Below are positions 1-5,895 of a DNA stretch of 15,268 nt, one piece after another; position 1 is the first letter of the stretch; every line of letters starts with the position of its first letter. A program made the position numbers and the translations under genes. The notes under the pieces were generated by a model that was not told the origin of the DNA, did no database searches, and saw only the letters and a program-made list of their open reading frames with translations. Origin of the DNA: GCA-2688265 sp964527395 (GTDB taxonomy: Archaea > Nanobdellota > Nanobdellia > Woesearchaeales > GW2011-AR9); the NCBI GenBank assembly GCA_964527395.1, contig CAZGQD010000033.1:1-15268 (forward strand), written 5' to 3'.

Positions 1-85
1 GAGCAATATTACATAATGTCATGATCTACGTTCTAATTGATTTAGGACAGCGCCGCTTTGAGATGCTGGTTTTATTGTTTTTGAG

Positions 86-237
86 GCTATGTGAAAGATC
101 TCACTGCGTTCGATGGGGGCGAGGCTGAATAGGCTCTTCTCCACGTTCACTCGTACCTCGTTCAGGTCGTTTAGTATTATTCTGACGAAATTGTTCTTTT
201 TCTGCAATCGACGCCCCCCATACATCTTTCACATAGC
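86..237. repeat. Inverted-repeat island 1 (152 bp)
   Basis: Perfect 14-bp arms GCTATGTGAAAGAT (86-99) and its reverse complement (224-237) bound a segment richer in G+C than its surroundings. An inner stem pairs ATGGGGGCG (113-121) with CGCCCCCCAT (212-221), one C bulged. The island contains CTCACTGCGTTCG (100-112) and a core at 145-184 (TTCACTC, AGGTCGT, ATTCTG) that recurs in the island at 4410-4574. It overlaps the 3' end of the Cys-rich gene. Outside the arms a 9-bp near-repeat, TGTTTTTGA (77-85 region) versus TGTTTTCGA (after 240), could be a decayed target duplication, but the fit is weak. It could be a MITE-like element, a 3' RNA hairpin, or both. Confidence 0.65.
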
Positions 238-703
238 TAGTGTTTTCGAATTCTTCTAGAAGTGTGTTGTTGTCCATTTTCATGGAATAGCTGATATTGT
301 CTAATTCTTTAGATTTTAGGAATATTAGGAAGTTATTTTGGGTTTCTTTGGTCCAATTCTCGAAGGATTTGGCTGTTTTGCAAAGATGATGGATATCACA
401 ATGACCTTCCCTTAAATCACTTGATTTATCTTCTTGTTTAGTTGGATGTAATGGGCAAAATATTTGGCAGTCTTTTTGGATTAAGTTTCTGCAAACGCCA
501 TTTCTAAGGTTGTATGCATATTCACGGTCTTTGAAATCTTTGAAGTCTTGCTTTGTTTTTGGGTTTTGTTTTTGGAATTCGTTTGTGTTCTTCTTGATGG
601 CTAGTTTGATATTTTCTTTAGATTCGAAGTCGTGGCCACAGCAACCCATGCAACCACCGTTTAGTTGGCATAATGGGCTTGAAGTGTATTGTTTTTCTTT
701 CAT
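101..703 (-). CDS. Cys/His-rich metal-binding protein with island-derived C-terminus
   Basis: This is a 200-residue protein of unknown function. Its cysteines and histidines are clustered: C12, C18, C21, C22 and H24 (a CxxCC signature close to the CxxCxxCC motif of YkgJ-type proteins), then C71, C79, C83 and H86, then H101, C102, H105, H106 and C108. This pattern suggests a bound metal or Fe-S centre, which is inference. The start ATG overlaps the stop of the upstream nuclease gene as ATGA and is preceded by GAGGAA at 711-716, so the two are probably co-translated. From about residue 155 the frame enters an inverted-repeat island (86-237). The last 40 or so residues, rich in Arg, Pro and Glu, look unlike the rest and are probably encoded by the island. 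The native C-terminus may be lost or lie beyond the island. A YkgJ relative is possible; the family is not firmly recognised. Confidence 0.75.
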   Translation of the reverse strand: MKEKQYTSSPLCQLNGGCMGCCGHDFESKENIKLAIKKNTNEFQKQNPKTKQDFKDFKDREYAYNLRNGVCRNLIQKDCQIFCPLHPTKQEDKSSDLREGHCDIHHLCKTAKSFENWTKETQNNFLIFLKSKELDNISYSMKMDNNTLLEEFENTSYVKDVWGASIAEKEQFRQNNTKRPERGTSERGEEPIQPRPHRTQ

Positions 704-1161
704 AGAATTATTCCTCTTCTAGTCCATTCTCTTAGTGGCATAGGTTCCCAATCGCTAATTGGCCAAAACCTAATGTTGCTTTGACAATAGAGTTCTAAAT
801 CAAAATATTGGCTTTCAAAAGGATGATCGTATACAACCTGATAAAAAATATTTTGTTCCCAACAAAATTCATCTATCAATTGGTGTTTTCTATCCAAATA
901 GTCTTGCATCCAGGGTAAACCCTTACCCTCATAGACCCATTCTTCACCACAATCAAACTGAACGTAGAAGTCTGGTAGGAAATATCTTGAGTCTAATCTT
1001 CTTTGTAGCCTTTTTGGAACTGGAACTTCTATTGATTCATAATCCCAAAAAGCTATGTTTTGAGCTCTGTCAATTCTTCTAGCCATAATCCTTTCTAAGT
1101 TTGACCTTAGAGGAAAAGTTCTACCTTGAATATCTGTGAATGGGATTATTATGTTTGACAT
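700..1161 (-). CDS. Putative PD-(D/E)XK-superfamily endonuclease
   Basis: This 153-residue protein has the outline of a small restriction-like nuclease fold. An N-terminal helix carries E23. A strand ends in FLPDFYV with P63-D64, followed by EWVYEGKG with E78-x-K80 as the PD...ExK core. K92 lies in the next helix and WEQ at 101-103. The order helix-E, PD, ExK, Lys-containing helix is that of TnsA-like and phage-type PD-(D/E)XK enzymes. DNA as substrate is inferred from the fold only. It is the first gene of a two-gene unit: its stop overlaps the start of the Cys-rich gene. A TATA-like TTTATTTAAG at 1179-1188 sits about 23 bases before the ATG, so the transcript is probably leaderless. It could act in repair, defence or a mobile element; the sequence does not decide. 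Confidence 0.6.
   Translation of the reverse strand: MSNIIIPFTDIQGRTFPLRSNLERIMARRIDRAQNIAFWDYESIEVPVPKRLQRRLDSRYFLPDFYVQFDCGEEWVYEGKGLPWMQDYLDRKHQLIDEFCWEQNIFYQVVYDHPFESQYFDLELYCQSNIRFWPISDWEPMPLREWTRRGIIL
711..716 (-). promoter_or_regulatory. Shine-Dalgarno site of the Cys-rich gene
   Basis: GAGGAA on the minus strand lies 7 bases before the ATG at 703. It sits inside the end of the upstream coding region, as expected for a coupled second gene. First genes of transcripts in this window generally lack such a site. Confidence 0.6.
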
Positions 1162-1178
1162 AAGCTGTAAAATTAGGG

Positions 1179-1188
1179 TTTATTTAAG
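1179..1188 (-). promoter_or_regulatory. TATA box of the nuclease/Cys-rich operon
   Basis: CTTAAATAAA on the minus strand, centred about 23 bases upstream of the ATG at 1161. It matches the archaeal TATA consensus and implies a leaderless mRNA. Confidence 0.5.
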
Positions 1189-1225
1189 AAAGTTGTTGGA
1201 TAAAATCGTTTTTTGATTAATTTAG

Positions 1226-1777
1226 TCATTCTTCTTTATCTAAGTGGGCTTTTAAGAGTTTTAGGGCTTCTGCTCTGTGACTTAATTTTGATTTTTCTAG
1301 TTCTGACATCTCTGCGAAGGTTTGTGTTTGTCCATCTCTAATTAAGATTGAGTCGAAACCAAAGCCGTTTGTGCCTCTTGGTTCTTTGATAATAGTTCCT
1401 TTTATTATGCCTTCGAAAAAGTGTGTTTTATTTTTGTTGTAGTAGCCTATTGTGCATTTTACTGTGGCTCTGTGGCTTTCGTGTTTATGAGTTAGTTCTG
1501 CTATTTTCTTTGGACCTAGAGTTTGCTCGAACCATTTGATTAAAGGGCCTGGAAAGCCGTTTAAGCATTCTAATTCGAAAGAAACGTCACCACAGAAGAG
1601 TTTTTTGTTTGGATGGAATTTGATTGCTTGATTTAGTTTGTGAGTGATTATTTCTTGTGGATCCATACTTTGGATTTCGTCCAAATCTAGTTTGATTGTT
1701 TCAAATGCGTCTTCTCCTAAAGCTGCTTTAGCTTCAGTGATTTTATGCTTGTTTCCTGTTATGAAGTAGATTGTCAT
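1226..1777 (-). CDS. XTP/dITP diphosphatase (HAM1/RdgB family)
   Basis: The 183-residue protein matches the Ham1/RdgB family over its length. It has the N-terminal nucleotide-binding TGNKHKITEA (residues 7-16), CGDVSFELECLNGFPGP near 62-78 in place of the usual EDTGL...LNGFPGP, GIIKGTIIKEPRGTNGFGFDS around 122-142, and a TFAEMS...EKSKLSHRAEAL end. Family members hydrolyse XTP, ITP and dITP to monophosphates and pyrophosphate, removing deaminated purines from the nucleotide pool. The GDVSF variant of the ED(S/T)GL motif keeps the Asp but replaces the Glu with Gly, a small deviation at the metal-binding strand. The length is typical. It is divergent from the small-ORF/PIN pair and has its own TATA box. 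Confidence 0.93.
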   Translation of the reverse strand: MTIYFITGNKHKITEAKAALGEDAFETIKLDLDEIQSMDPQEIITHKLNQAIKFHPNKKLFCGDVSFELECLNGFPGPLIKWFEQTLGPKKIAELTHKHESHRATVKCTIGYYNKNKTHFFEGIIKGTIIKEPRGTNGFGFDSILIRDGQTQTFAEMSELEKSKLSHRAEALKLLKAHLDKEE

Positions 1778-1799
1778 TGGCTAGTTTGGTTGGAGAGTC

Positions 1800-1808
1800 T
1801 TTATATTA
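1800..1808 (-). promoter_or_regulatory. TATA box of the XTP pyrophosphatase gene
   Basis: TAATATAAA on the minus strand, centred about 27 bases before the ATG at 1777, consistent with a leaderless transcript. Confidence 0.55.
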
Positions 1809-1844
1809 ATTTTGGTAGGAATTTTATAATTTAGCTGCAAATGA

Positions 1845-1853
1845 TTTATAAAT
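1845..1853 (+). promoter_or_regulatory. TATA box of the small-ORF/PIN operon
   Basis: TTTATAAAT is centred about 29 bases before the ATG at 1878. Transcription starting about 26 bases downstream of its centre would begin almost at the start codon. This supports the 50-residue ORF as the first gene of the transcript. Confidence 0.6.
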
Positions 1854-1877
1854 TAATAGTGCTTGCTTAATTGTGAT

Positions 1878-2030
1878 ATGGTAAAAATAATTAGAGTTAG
1901 GTATAAGGATGGATCAAAGCAGAAAGTAGGTAAAGGAAAAAAATTAGAAGAGCTTAAAGATGTTGGTAAAACTTCTAGAATAAGAGAGCATGAATTAAAT
2001 AAGAGAAAAAGTGTTTTTAAGTTATGGTAA
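1878..2030 (+). CDS. Small basic protein upstream of PIN RNase (antitoxin candidate)
   Basis: This 50-residue ORF begins MVKIIRVRYKDG and ends KRKSVFKLW; it is strongly basic (Lys and Arg throughout). No family is recognised. It overlaps the PIN gene by 7 bases: its TTA TGG TAA end contains the ATG at 2024, so translation of the two is probably coupled. A TATA box at the leaderless distance supports expression. By position it resembles the antitoxin of a VapBC-like pair, but most VapB antitoxins have a recognisable ribbon-helix-helix or AbrB fold, which is not evident here. It could equally be an unrelated small nucleic-acid-binding protein. Confidence 0.6.
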   Translation: MVKIIRVRYKDGSKQKVGKGKKLEELKDVGKTSRIREHELNKRKSVFKLW

Positions 2031-2638
2031 ATAGAGTTTTTAGTTTTGATCAATCAAAAATAGTCTTTCTTGATACGAATATACTAGTTGACCTTATTTT
2101 GCTTAAAGAGACAAATATTGGTGATTCCTTACATTTAAAAAGAAAGTATAGGTGGTTGGAGTCTCTTAGAGCTATTATTTCTGAAAGTAAGAATTACAGA
2201 TTTGTAATAGATGAAATCTGTTTGTTTGAATTATATGCAGGGATTGCTAGAAATCAGGCTTTACGTAGAATGTATGAAAATGGTATATCCATGGCTTATT
2301 ATAATGATGCTAAGAGAAAAATTTTTAGTGAAGAGAAAGATAAAATTGTGGGTGCTATTTCTTCTTTTATTGAAGAATATATCAAAACTGAATTTATTGC
2401 AGTTGTTAGAGTCTCAGCTAGCAAATTAGATGATATATTAGGTATCACAAAATTTATTCTTGAATCTAAACTAGAAAAGAATGATGCTTTGCTTTTGTAT
2501 GGTTTTAGTGTTTTGGAAGGAAAATATTTCTTGACTAATGATAGAACTATCGTAAATATGTCAAAAAAGAACTTGGAAGGACAGTTAAATGGTAAGGTTG
2601 TAATGCACCCTGAAACATTCATAGCAGAGATCTCTTGA
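2024..2638 (+). CDS. PIN-domain ribonuclease (VapC-like toxin candidate)
   Basis: The 204-residue protein carries the acidic residues of a PIN active site: D17 in FLDTNILVDL, E69 in CLFELYAG, D154 in EKNDALLL and D173 in FLTNDRTI. PIN domains are Mg2+/Mn2+-dependent RNases, and VapC toxins cut tRNA or rRNA. At 204 residues it is longer than a typical VapC of about 130; the extra length is a helical insertion at roughly residues 85-150. It is translated from a start inside the end of the upstream 50-residue ORF and has no Shine-Dalgarno of its own. It converges on argS with an 8-bp gap. A toxin-antitoxin role is inferred from gene order; a housekeeping PIN nuclease is the alternative. Confidence 0.85.
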   Translation: MVNRVFSFDQSKIVFLDTNILVDLILLKETNIGDSLHLKRKYRWLESLRAIISESKNYRFVIDEICLFELYAGIARNQALRRMYENGISMAYYNDAKRKIFSEEKDKIVGAISSFIEEYIKTEFIAVVRVSASKLDDILGITKFILESKLEKNDALLLYGFSVLEGKYFLTNDRTIVNMSKKNLEGQLNGKVVMHPETFIAEIS

Positions 2639-2646
2639 ATTTTGTT

Positions 2647-4347
2647 TCACATCTCTTTTGGAGCTTTTATACCCAGTAGATTTAGGCCGTTAGCTAGAAC
2701 CTGTCTTGTGGAGTCTACCAATAGGAGTCTTGCTTTAGATAGCTCTTTGTCGTCTGAAATCACTTGGCATTTGGCGTAGAATTCGTTGAAGAGTTGAGAT
2801 ATTTTGAAGATGTAGTTTGCTAGAAAATGAGGTTTGTTGTATTTTATCACTTGTTCTAGTGTTTCTGTTAGCTTTGATAGTTCTATGATTAGTTCCTTTT
2901 GTTCATCTAGAAGTTTCCAATTGACCTTGCTTGTTTCTTTATTTGCTTTATATTTGACTTTTCTTAAGATTGAACATGCTCTTGCGTGACTGTACTGAAT
3001 ATATGGTGCTGCGTCTCCTTCAAAGCTGATAACTCTGTTCCAATCAAAATCAACATCTCTGATTCTGTCATGATGAAGGTCTGCGTAGATAACTGAACCA
3101 ATGGCAACTTGTTTTGCTACCTTTTCTTTGTTTTTTAAGTCTGGATTCTTTTCGTTAATTATTTTTATTGCCAGATCTTTTGCTTTATTTAGAACGTCAT
3201 CTAAGAAAATCACTCTACCTTTTCTAGTGGAGATTTTTCCTTCTGGGAACTTGATTAAACCAAAATTGATGTGGTGGAATTTGTCTTTGTTGGTTTTGTC
3301 GTATAGTTCCATAGCTTTGAATAATTGGTTGAAATGTAATTGCTGTGGAGTGCCTACAACGTATAGAAGTTTTACTGGTTTGTACTCTTTTAATCTGTAA
3401 TATGCTGTTGCCAAATCTCTAGTGTGATATGTTGTAGCTTTGTTAGATTTAATTAGTAAAATAGGGGGCATTTTGTATGCTTCTAGATCTATTATTTTTG
3501 CTCCTTCTGACATAGTTAATGGTACTTTTTTGCCTAGTTTTTTGATGGCTTGGTCCATCTTATTCGTGTAAAATGATTCACCGTTCCAAGAGTCGAATTT
3601 GATGTTTAGAATCTTGTAAATTCTTTTGAACTCTTTTAGGCTTAAAGCTTTGAACTCTTTCCAAAGTTTTGTTTCGTGCTTTGATCCATCTTCTAATTTT
3701 TTGAAAGTTTCTCTTGCTTTGTCATTTAAATTTTCGTTCTTTTCTGCTTCTTTATGGAATTTAACGTAAAGCGAAAGGAGGTATTTTATTGGGTCTTGTT
3801 TGAGTTTGGTTTTGTCACCCCAAAGATCGAAAGCTACAATCATTTTTCCAAATTGAGTACCCCAATCGCCTAAGTGGTTCACTCCAATTGACTTGTAGCC
3901 TAAGGCGTTGTATACTTTGTAGAGTGAATTACCAATGATAGTTGATCTTAGGTGGCCAATACTGAAAGGTTTTGCTATATTTGGAGCTGAGAAATCTATT
4001 ACAATAGCTTTGTTTTTACCTAAGTTGGATTTTCCGTAGTTGTTTTTATTTTCTTGTATTTTAGTTAGAATGTCTTTTGCTAGATTGCTGGGTTTTAGTT
4101 TGAAGTTTAAATATGGGCCCACTACAATTGTTTCTTTTATGTAACTTGGGAGCTTTTGGTTTATTTGCTCCTTTAGATTGTCTGCTGCCTGTTTTGGGTT
4201 CACTTTTTTAGAAGACAATTTGAAGCAAGGGAAGGCGAAATCTCCCATTTTTGGGTTTGGAGGAGTAGTTAGAAGGTTGCTGATATCTTGCTTTGTTAAA
4301 GAGGTTTGTTTTACTAGGAGTTTGATGATCTTATCTTTAAATGACAT
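2647..4347 (-). CDS. argS: Arginyl-tRNA synthetase
   Basis: A class I aminoacyl-tRNA synthetase that charges tRNA-Arg. The 566-residue protein has the ArgRS order. The N-terminal Add-1 domain is at about 1-90. The HIGH region (APNIAKPFSIGHLRST) lies at 121-136 with HLR at 132-134. HLGDWGTQFG is at 158-167. The KMSKS-equivalent loop EGKISTRKG is at 369-377. EGDAAPYIQYSHARACSI (443-460) leads into the DALR anticodon-binding domain to the C-terminus. The length is normal. A TATA box lies about 28 bases upstream, indicating a leaderless mRNA. The neighbouring B3/4 protein, AlaRS and archease make this a tRNA-related block. Confidence 0.97.
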   Translation of the reverse strand: MSFKDKIIKLLVKQTSLTKQDISNLLTTPPNPKMGDFAFPCFKLSSKKVNPKQAADNLKEQINQKLPSYIKETIVVGPYLNFKLKPSNLAKDILTKIQENKNNYGKSNLGKNKAIVIDFSAPNIAKPFSIGHLRSTIIGNSLYKVYNALGYKSIGVNHLGDWGTQFGKMIVAFDLWGDKTKLKQDPIKYLLSLYVKFHKEAEKNENLNDKARETFKKLEDGSKHETKLWKEFKALSLKEFKRIYKILNIKFDSWNGESFYTNKMDQAIKKLGKKVPLTMSEGAKIIDLEAYKMPPILLIKSNKATTYHTRDLATAYYRLKEYKPVKLLYVVGTPQQLHFNQLFKAMELYDKTNKDKFHHINFGLIKFPEGKISTRKGRVIFLDDVLNKAKDLAIKIINEKNPDLKNKEKVAKQVAIGSVIYADLHHDRIRDVDFDWNRVISFEGDAAPYIQYSHARACSILRKVKYKANKETSKVNWKLLDEQKELIIELSKLTETLEQVIKYNKPHFLANYIFKISQLFNEFYAKCQVISDDKELSKARLLLVDSTRQVLANGLNLLGIKAPKEM

Positions 4348-4370
4348 GTTGGTGTTAGTGGAGTGGGTTT

Positions 4371-4380
4371 TTTATTTAAA
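4371..4380 (-). promoter_or_regulatory. TATA box of argS
   Basis: TTTAAATAAA on the minus strand, centred 28 bases before the argS ATG at 4347. It fits the leaderless pattern of the window. Confidence 0.6.
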
Positions 4381-4409
4381 TTATGCCTTTGATATGTTGG
4401 GTGTTTTGC

Positions 4410-4574
4410 ATTTTTGTAATCAAGGCTGCACTCACATACGTTCGTTTGTCATGTGGCCCACCCTCGCTGCAGACCTCTCAACTTCACTCACTTTGTTCGC
4501 TCAGGTCGTAGTTGGATTCTGTTATGGTATTCGCGAATGTCTAAGGCCACACATGCGCCCTTGATTACAAAAAT
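4410..4574. repeat. Inverted-repeat island 2 (165 bp) between argS and the B3/4 gene
   Basis: Perfect 16-bp arms ATTTTTGTAATCAAGG (4410-4425) and the complement CCTTGATTACAAAAAT (4559-4574) enclose a segment richer in G+C than its flanks. An inner stem pairs CATGTGGCC (4450-4458) with GGCCACACATG (4545-4555), the latter with two extra bases. A 10-bp palindrome ATTCGCGAAT lies at 4529-4538. The core 4483-4521 (TTCACTC, GTTC, AGGTCGT, ATTCTG) matches island 1 at 146-184. It occupies most of the otherwise empty 4348-4646 gap; no ORF in it is convincing. It could be a non-autonomous mobile element or an untranslated structured RNA. Confidence 0.7.
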
Positions 4575-4646
4575 TGTGGAGAAGGAGTTGTTTCTCTAGA
4601 AGCTGGCGGATTTGGTTGAGAGGTTGGTTTTTGTTGTTTAAGTGGT

Positions 4647-5345
4647 TTAAAAGGTGCATTGGGGTTTTCTTCTACTCAAGATCTCTGTTTTGATTTTGGC
4701 ATTTGTGTACTTCTTGATTAGGCTTTTGAAATTGTTTAGAATTTCTGTTTCTTTTGTTTTGTCTATGGGAGGAAGGATGTCGAAGTGGACCAGGATTCTA
4801 GTGGATTCTTTGTTGGTATTGGTTCTGGGGTTTTTAGCGTAATCTAGCTTAGCTCCAATGTAAGGTCTTGTTAGGCATTTGTCTGAGTAGACTAAATCGC
4901 CGATCTCTAGCTTTTTTAGCCATCTTAAGGAGTGTTTTTCTTTGGATAAGGAGAATGTGATGTTGCCTTCAATCTTTTCTAAGTCATCGCTGCTGGCAGA
5001 AACTAGGTGTTTTAGGACTACGTGTCTTAGGACGTTTTCTGTTGTGCTACCTGTTGTAAGGGATTTCTTGTTAAAAGCGCTTTTTAAATGGTGCTCAAGA
5101 GCGCAATGCATGGGTTTTAGCTTTTGTTTCATGTGGATTCTAGCTAAATTGTATGGAGCTACGTGTTGATGGGAGAGAATTTCGTCTTTGTTGTATAAAA
5201 GTCTGACTAACTCTGCTGTATCGTCTATTAAAATGGCAGAATCTCTTAGATTTGATTTGTTGTCAACATCCTCTAAGAGCAAAAAAGCTATTTTTAAGTC
5301 TGGTAGTTTAGTGAATACTTCTTGTTCTATCTTTATCTTAACCAT
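4647..5345 (-). CDS. Stand-alone B3/4-domain protein (PheRS-beta-like, COG3382 type)
   Basis: The 232-residue protein resembles free-standing B3/4-domain proteins, relatives of the editing region of the phenylalanyl-tRNA synthetase beta subunit. The N-terminus has the pattern 'PDLKIAFLLLEDVDN'. The C-terminal half has IGDLVYSDK near residues 147-155, then a Thr-rich segment and a hydrophobic strand before ILPPIDK, followed by a final helix, as in COG3382. Such proteins are thought to edit mischarged tRNA or bind aminoacyl-tRNA; the substrate is not known for this one. It lies between the small membrane protein and argS on the same strand, in a block rich in tRNA genes. AAGGATG just before the ATG may serve as a ribosome binding site. 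The assignment rests on pattern memory, so moderate confidence. Confidence 0.6.
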   Translation of the reverse strand: MVKIKIEQEVFTKLPDLKIAFLLLEDVDNKSNLRDSAILIDDTAELVRLLYNKDEILSHQHVAPYNLARIHMKQKLKPMHCALEHHLKSAFNKKSLTTGSTTENVLRHVVLKHLVSASSDDLEKIEGNITFSLSKEKHSLRWLKKLEIGDLVYSDKCLTRPYIGAKLDYAKNPRTNTNKESTRILVHFDILPPIDKTKETEILNNFKSLIKKYTNAKIKTEILSRRKPQCTF

Positions 5346-5394
5346 AGCATCCTTGTTTCCTCTTGTTTTTGATTGGTTAATTGAGTGTGTTTTG

Positions 5395-5407
5395 TTATTT
5401 ATTTTAG
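5395..5407 (-). promoter_or_regulatory. Possible TATA box of the B3/4 gene
   Basis: CTAAAATAAATAA on the minus strand is centred about 55 bases before the ATG at 5345. It would give a short leader of roughly 25-30 bases that contains the purine-rich AAGGATG. Read-through from the membrane-protein gene is the alternative. Confidence 0.35.
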
Positions 5408-5429
5408 AGATTTTTGCTTTAATTTAGAT

Positions 5430-5786
5430 TTATTTGCTTTTGCTTGCTTTAGATTTTTTTGGATTGGATTTGTTAGTTGATTGCTTTTGGCTTGATTTAG
5501 TTTGCTTTTTAGCTGATTTGTTTGAGATTAAGGACTTTAACTTTTGTAACTCTTCTTTTGTTAAGGAGTTTTGTTTAAGTTCAACTACATCTGCTTTTAT
5601 CTCTTTTAGTAAGTGTAATTTCTTTCTCTCTATTAATACTTTGATAATAAAGTATATTAGGTATAATCCAAAAATACCACCCAAAGCTACACTCATAGTT
5701 TGTAGGAACGGAGAAACTATTGCACCTACGTCTTCTGCTATAGCTTGCGCTGCTAGTGGAAGTGCATCTTCTGGAATTGGAGACAT
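5430..5786 (-). CDS. Small single-span membrane protein with Lys/Ser-rich tail
   Basis: This 118-residue protein has an unknown role. Residues 1-28 are short and slightly acidic. A hydrophobic segment of about 23 residues (near 30-52, LGGIFGLYLIYFIIKVLI) is the one clear transmembrane helix. It is followed by ERKK, which favours a cytoplasmic C-terminus. Residues 53-88 are heptad-like (LLKEIKADVVELKQ) and may form a coiled coil. The last 28 residues are almost only Lys, Ser, Gln and Asn, a low-complexity basic tail suited to binding nucleic acid or ribosomes (inference). It is divergent from alaS; a TATA box sits about 27 bases before its ATG. It has no recognisable family. Confidence 0.7.
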   Translation of the reverse strand: MSPIPEDALPLAAQAIAEDVGAIVSPFLQTMSVALGGIFGLYLIYFIIKVLIERKKLHLLKEIKADVVELKQNSLTKEELQKLKSLISNKSAKKQTKSSQKQSTNKSNPKKSKASKSK

Positions 5787-5808
5787 TAATTTAGAAAGGT
5801 GATTTTTG

Positions 5809-5818
5809 TATATATAGC
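5809..5818 (-). promoter_or_regulatory. TATA box of the small membrane protein gene
   Basis: CTATATATAC on the minus strand, centred about 27 bases before the ATG at 5786. Confidence 0.55.
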
Positions 5819-5861
5819 TTGTGGTGGAGAAGGTGAGAAGAAGGGAAAGCTCTGAGGAAAG

Positions 5862-5870
5862 CTATAAAAA
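5862..5870 (+). promoter_or_regulatory. TATA box of alaS
   Basis: CTATAAAAA lies 30 bases before the alaS ATG at 5896. No Shine-Dalgarno is seen, in keeping with a leaderless transcript. Two GGAAAGCT repeats lie just upstream (5844-5863). Confidence 0.55.
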
Positions 5871-5895
5871 CTAGAGTTGCTCCTCATTCCTTTGT

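Noticed and set aside
19..225. 68-residue minus-strand ORF starting inside island 1
   Set aside because: It starts in the repeat arm region and has no promoter or ribosome binding site of its own. Its last third may be a remnant of the Cys-rich gene, but it is not supported as a gene.
1853..2053. 66-residue minus-strand ORF opposite the small basic ORF
   Set aside because: It is antisense to the small-ORF/PIN operon, which has a TATA box, coupling overlap and plausible codon use; the antisense product is a hydrophobic shadow frame.
4178..4564. 128-residue plus-strand ORF over the argS start and island 2
   Set aside because: It is antisense to argS and then runs through the repeat; composition is that of a shadow frame and no start signals are seen.
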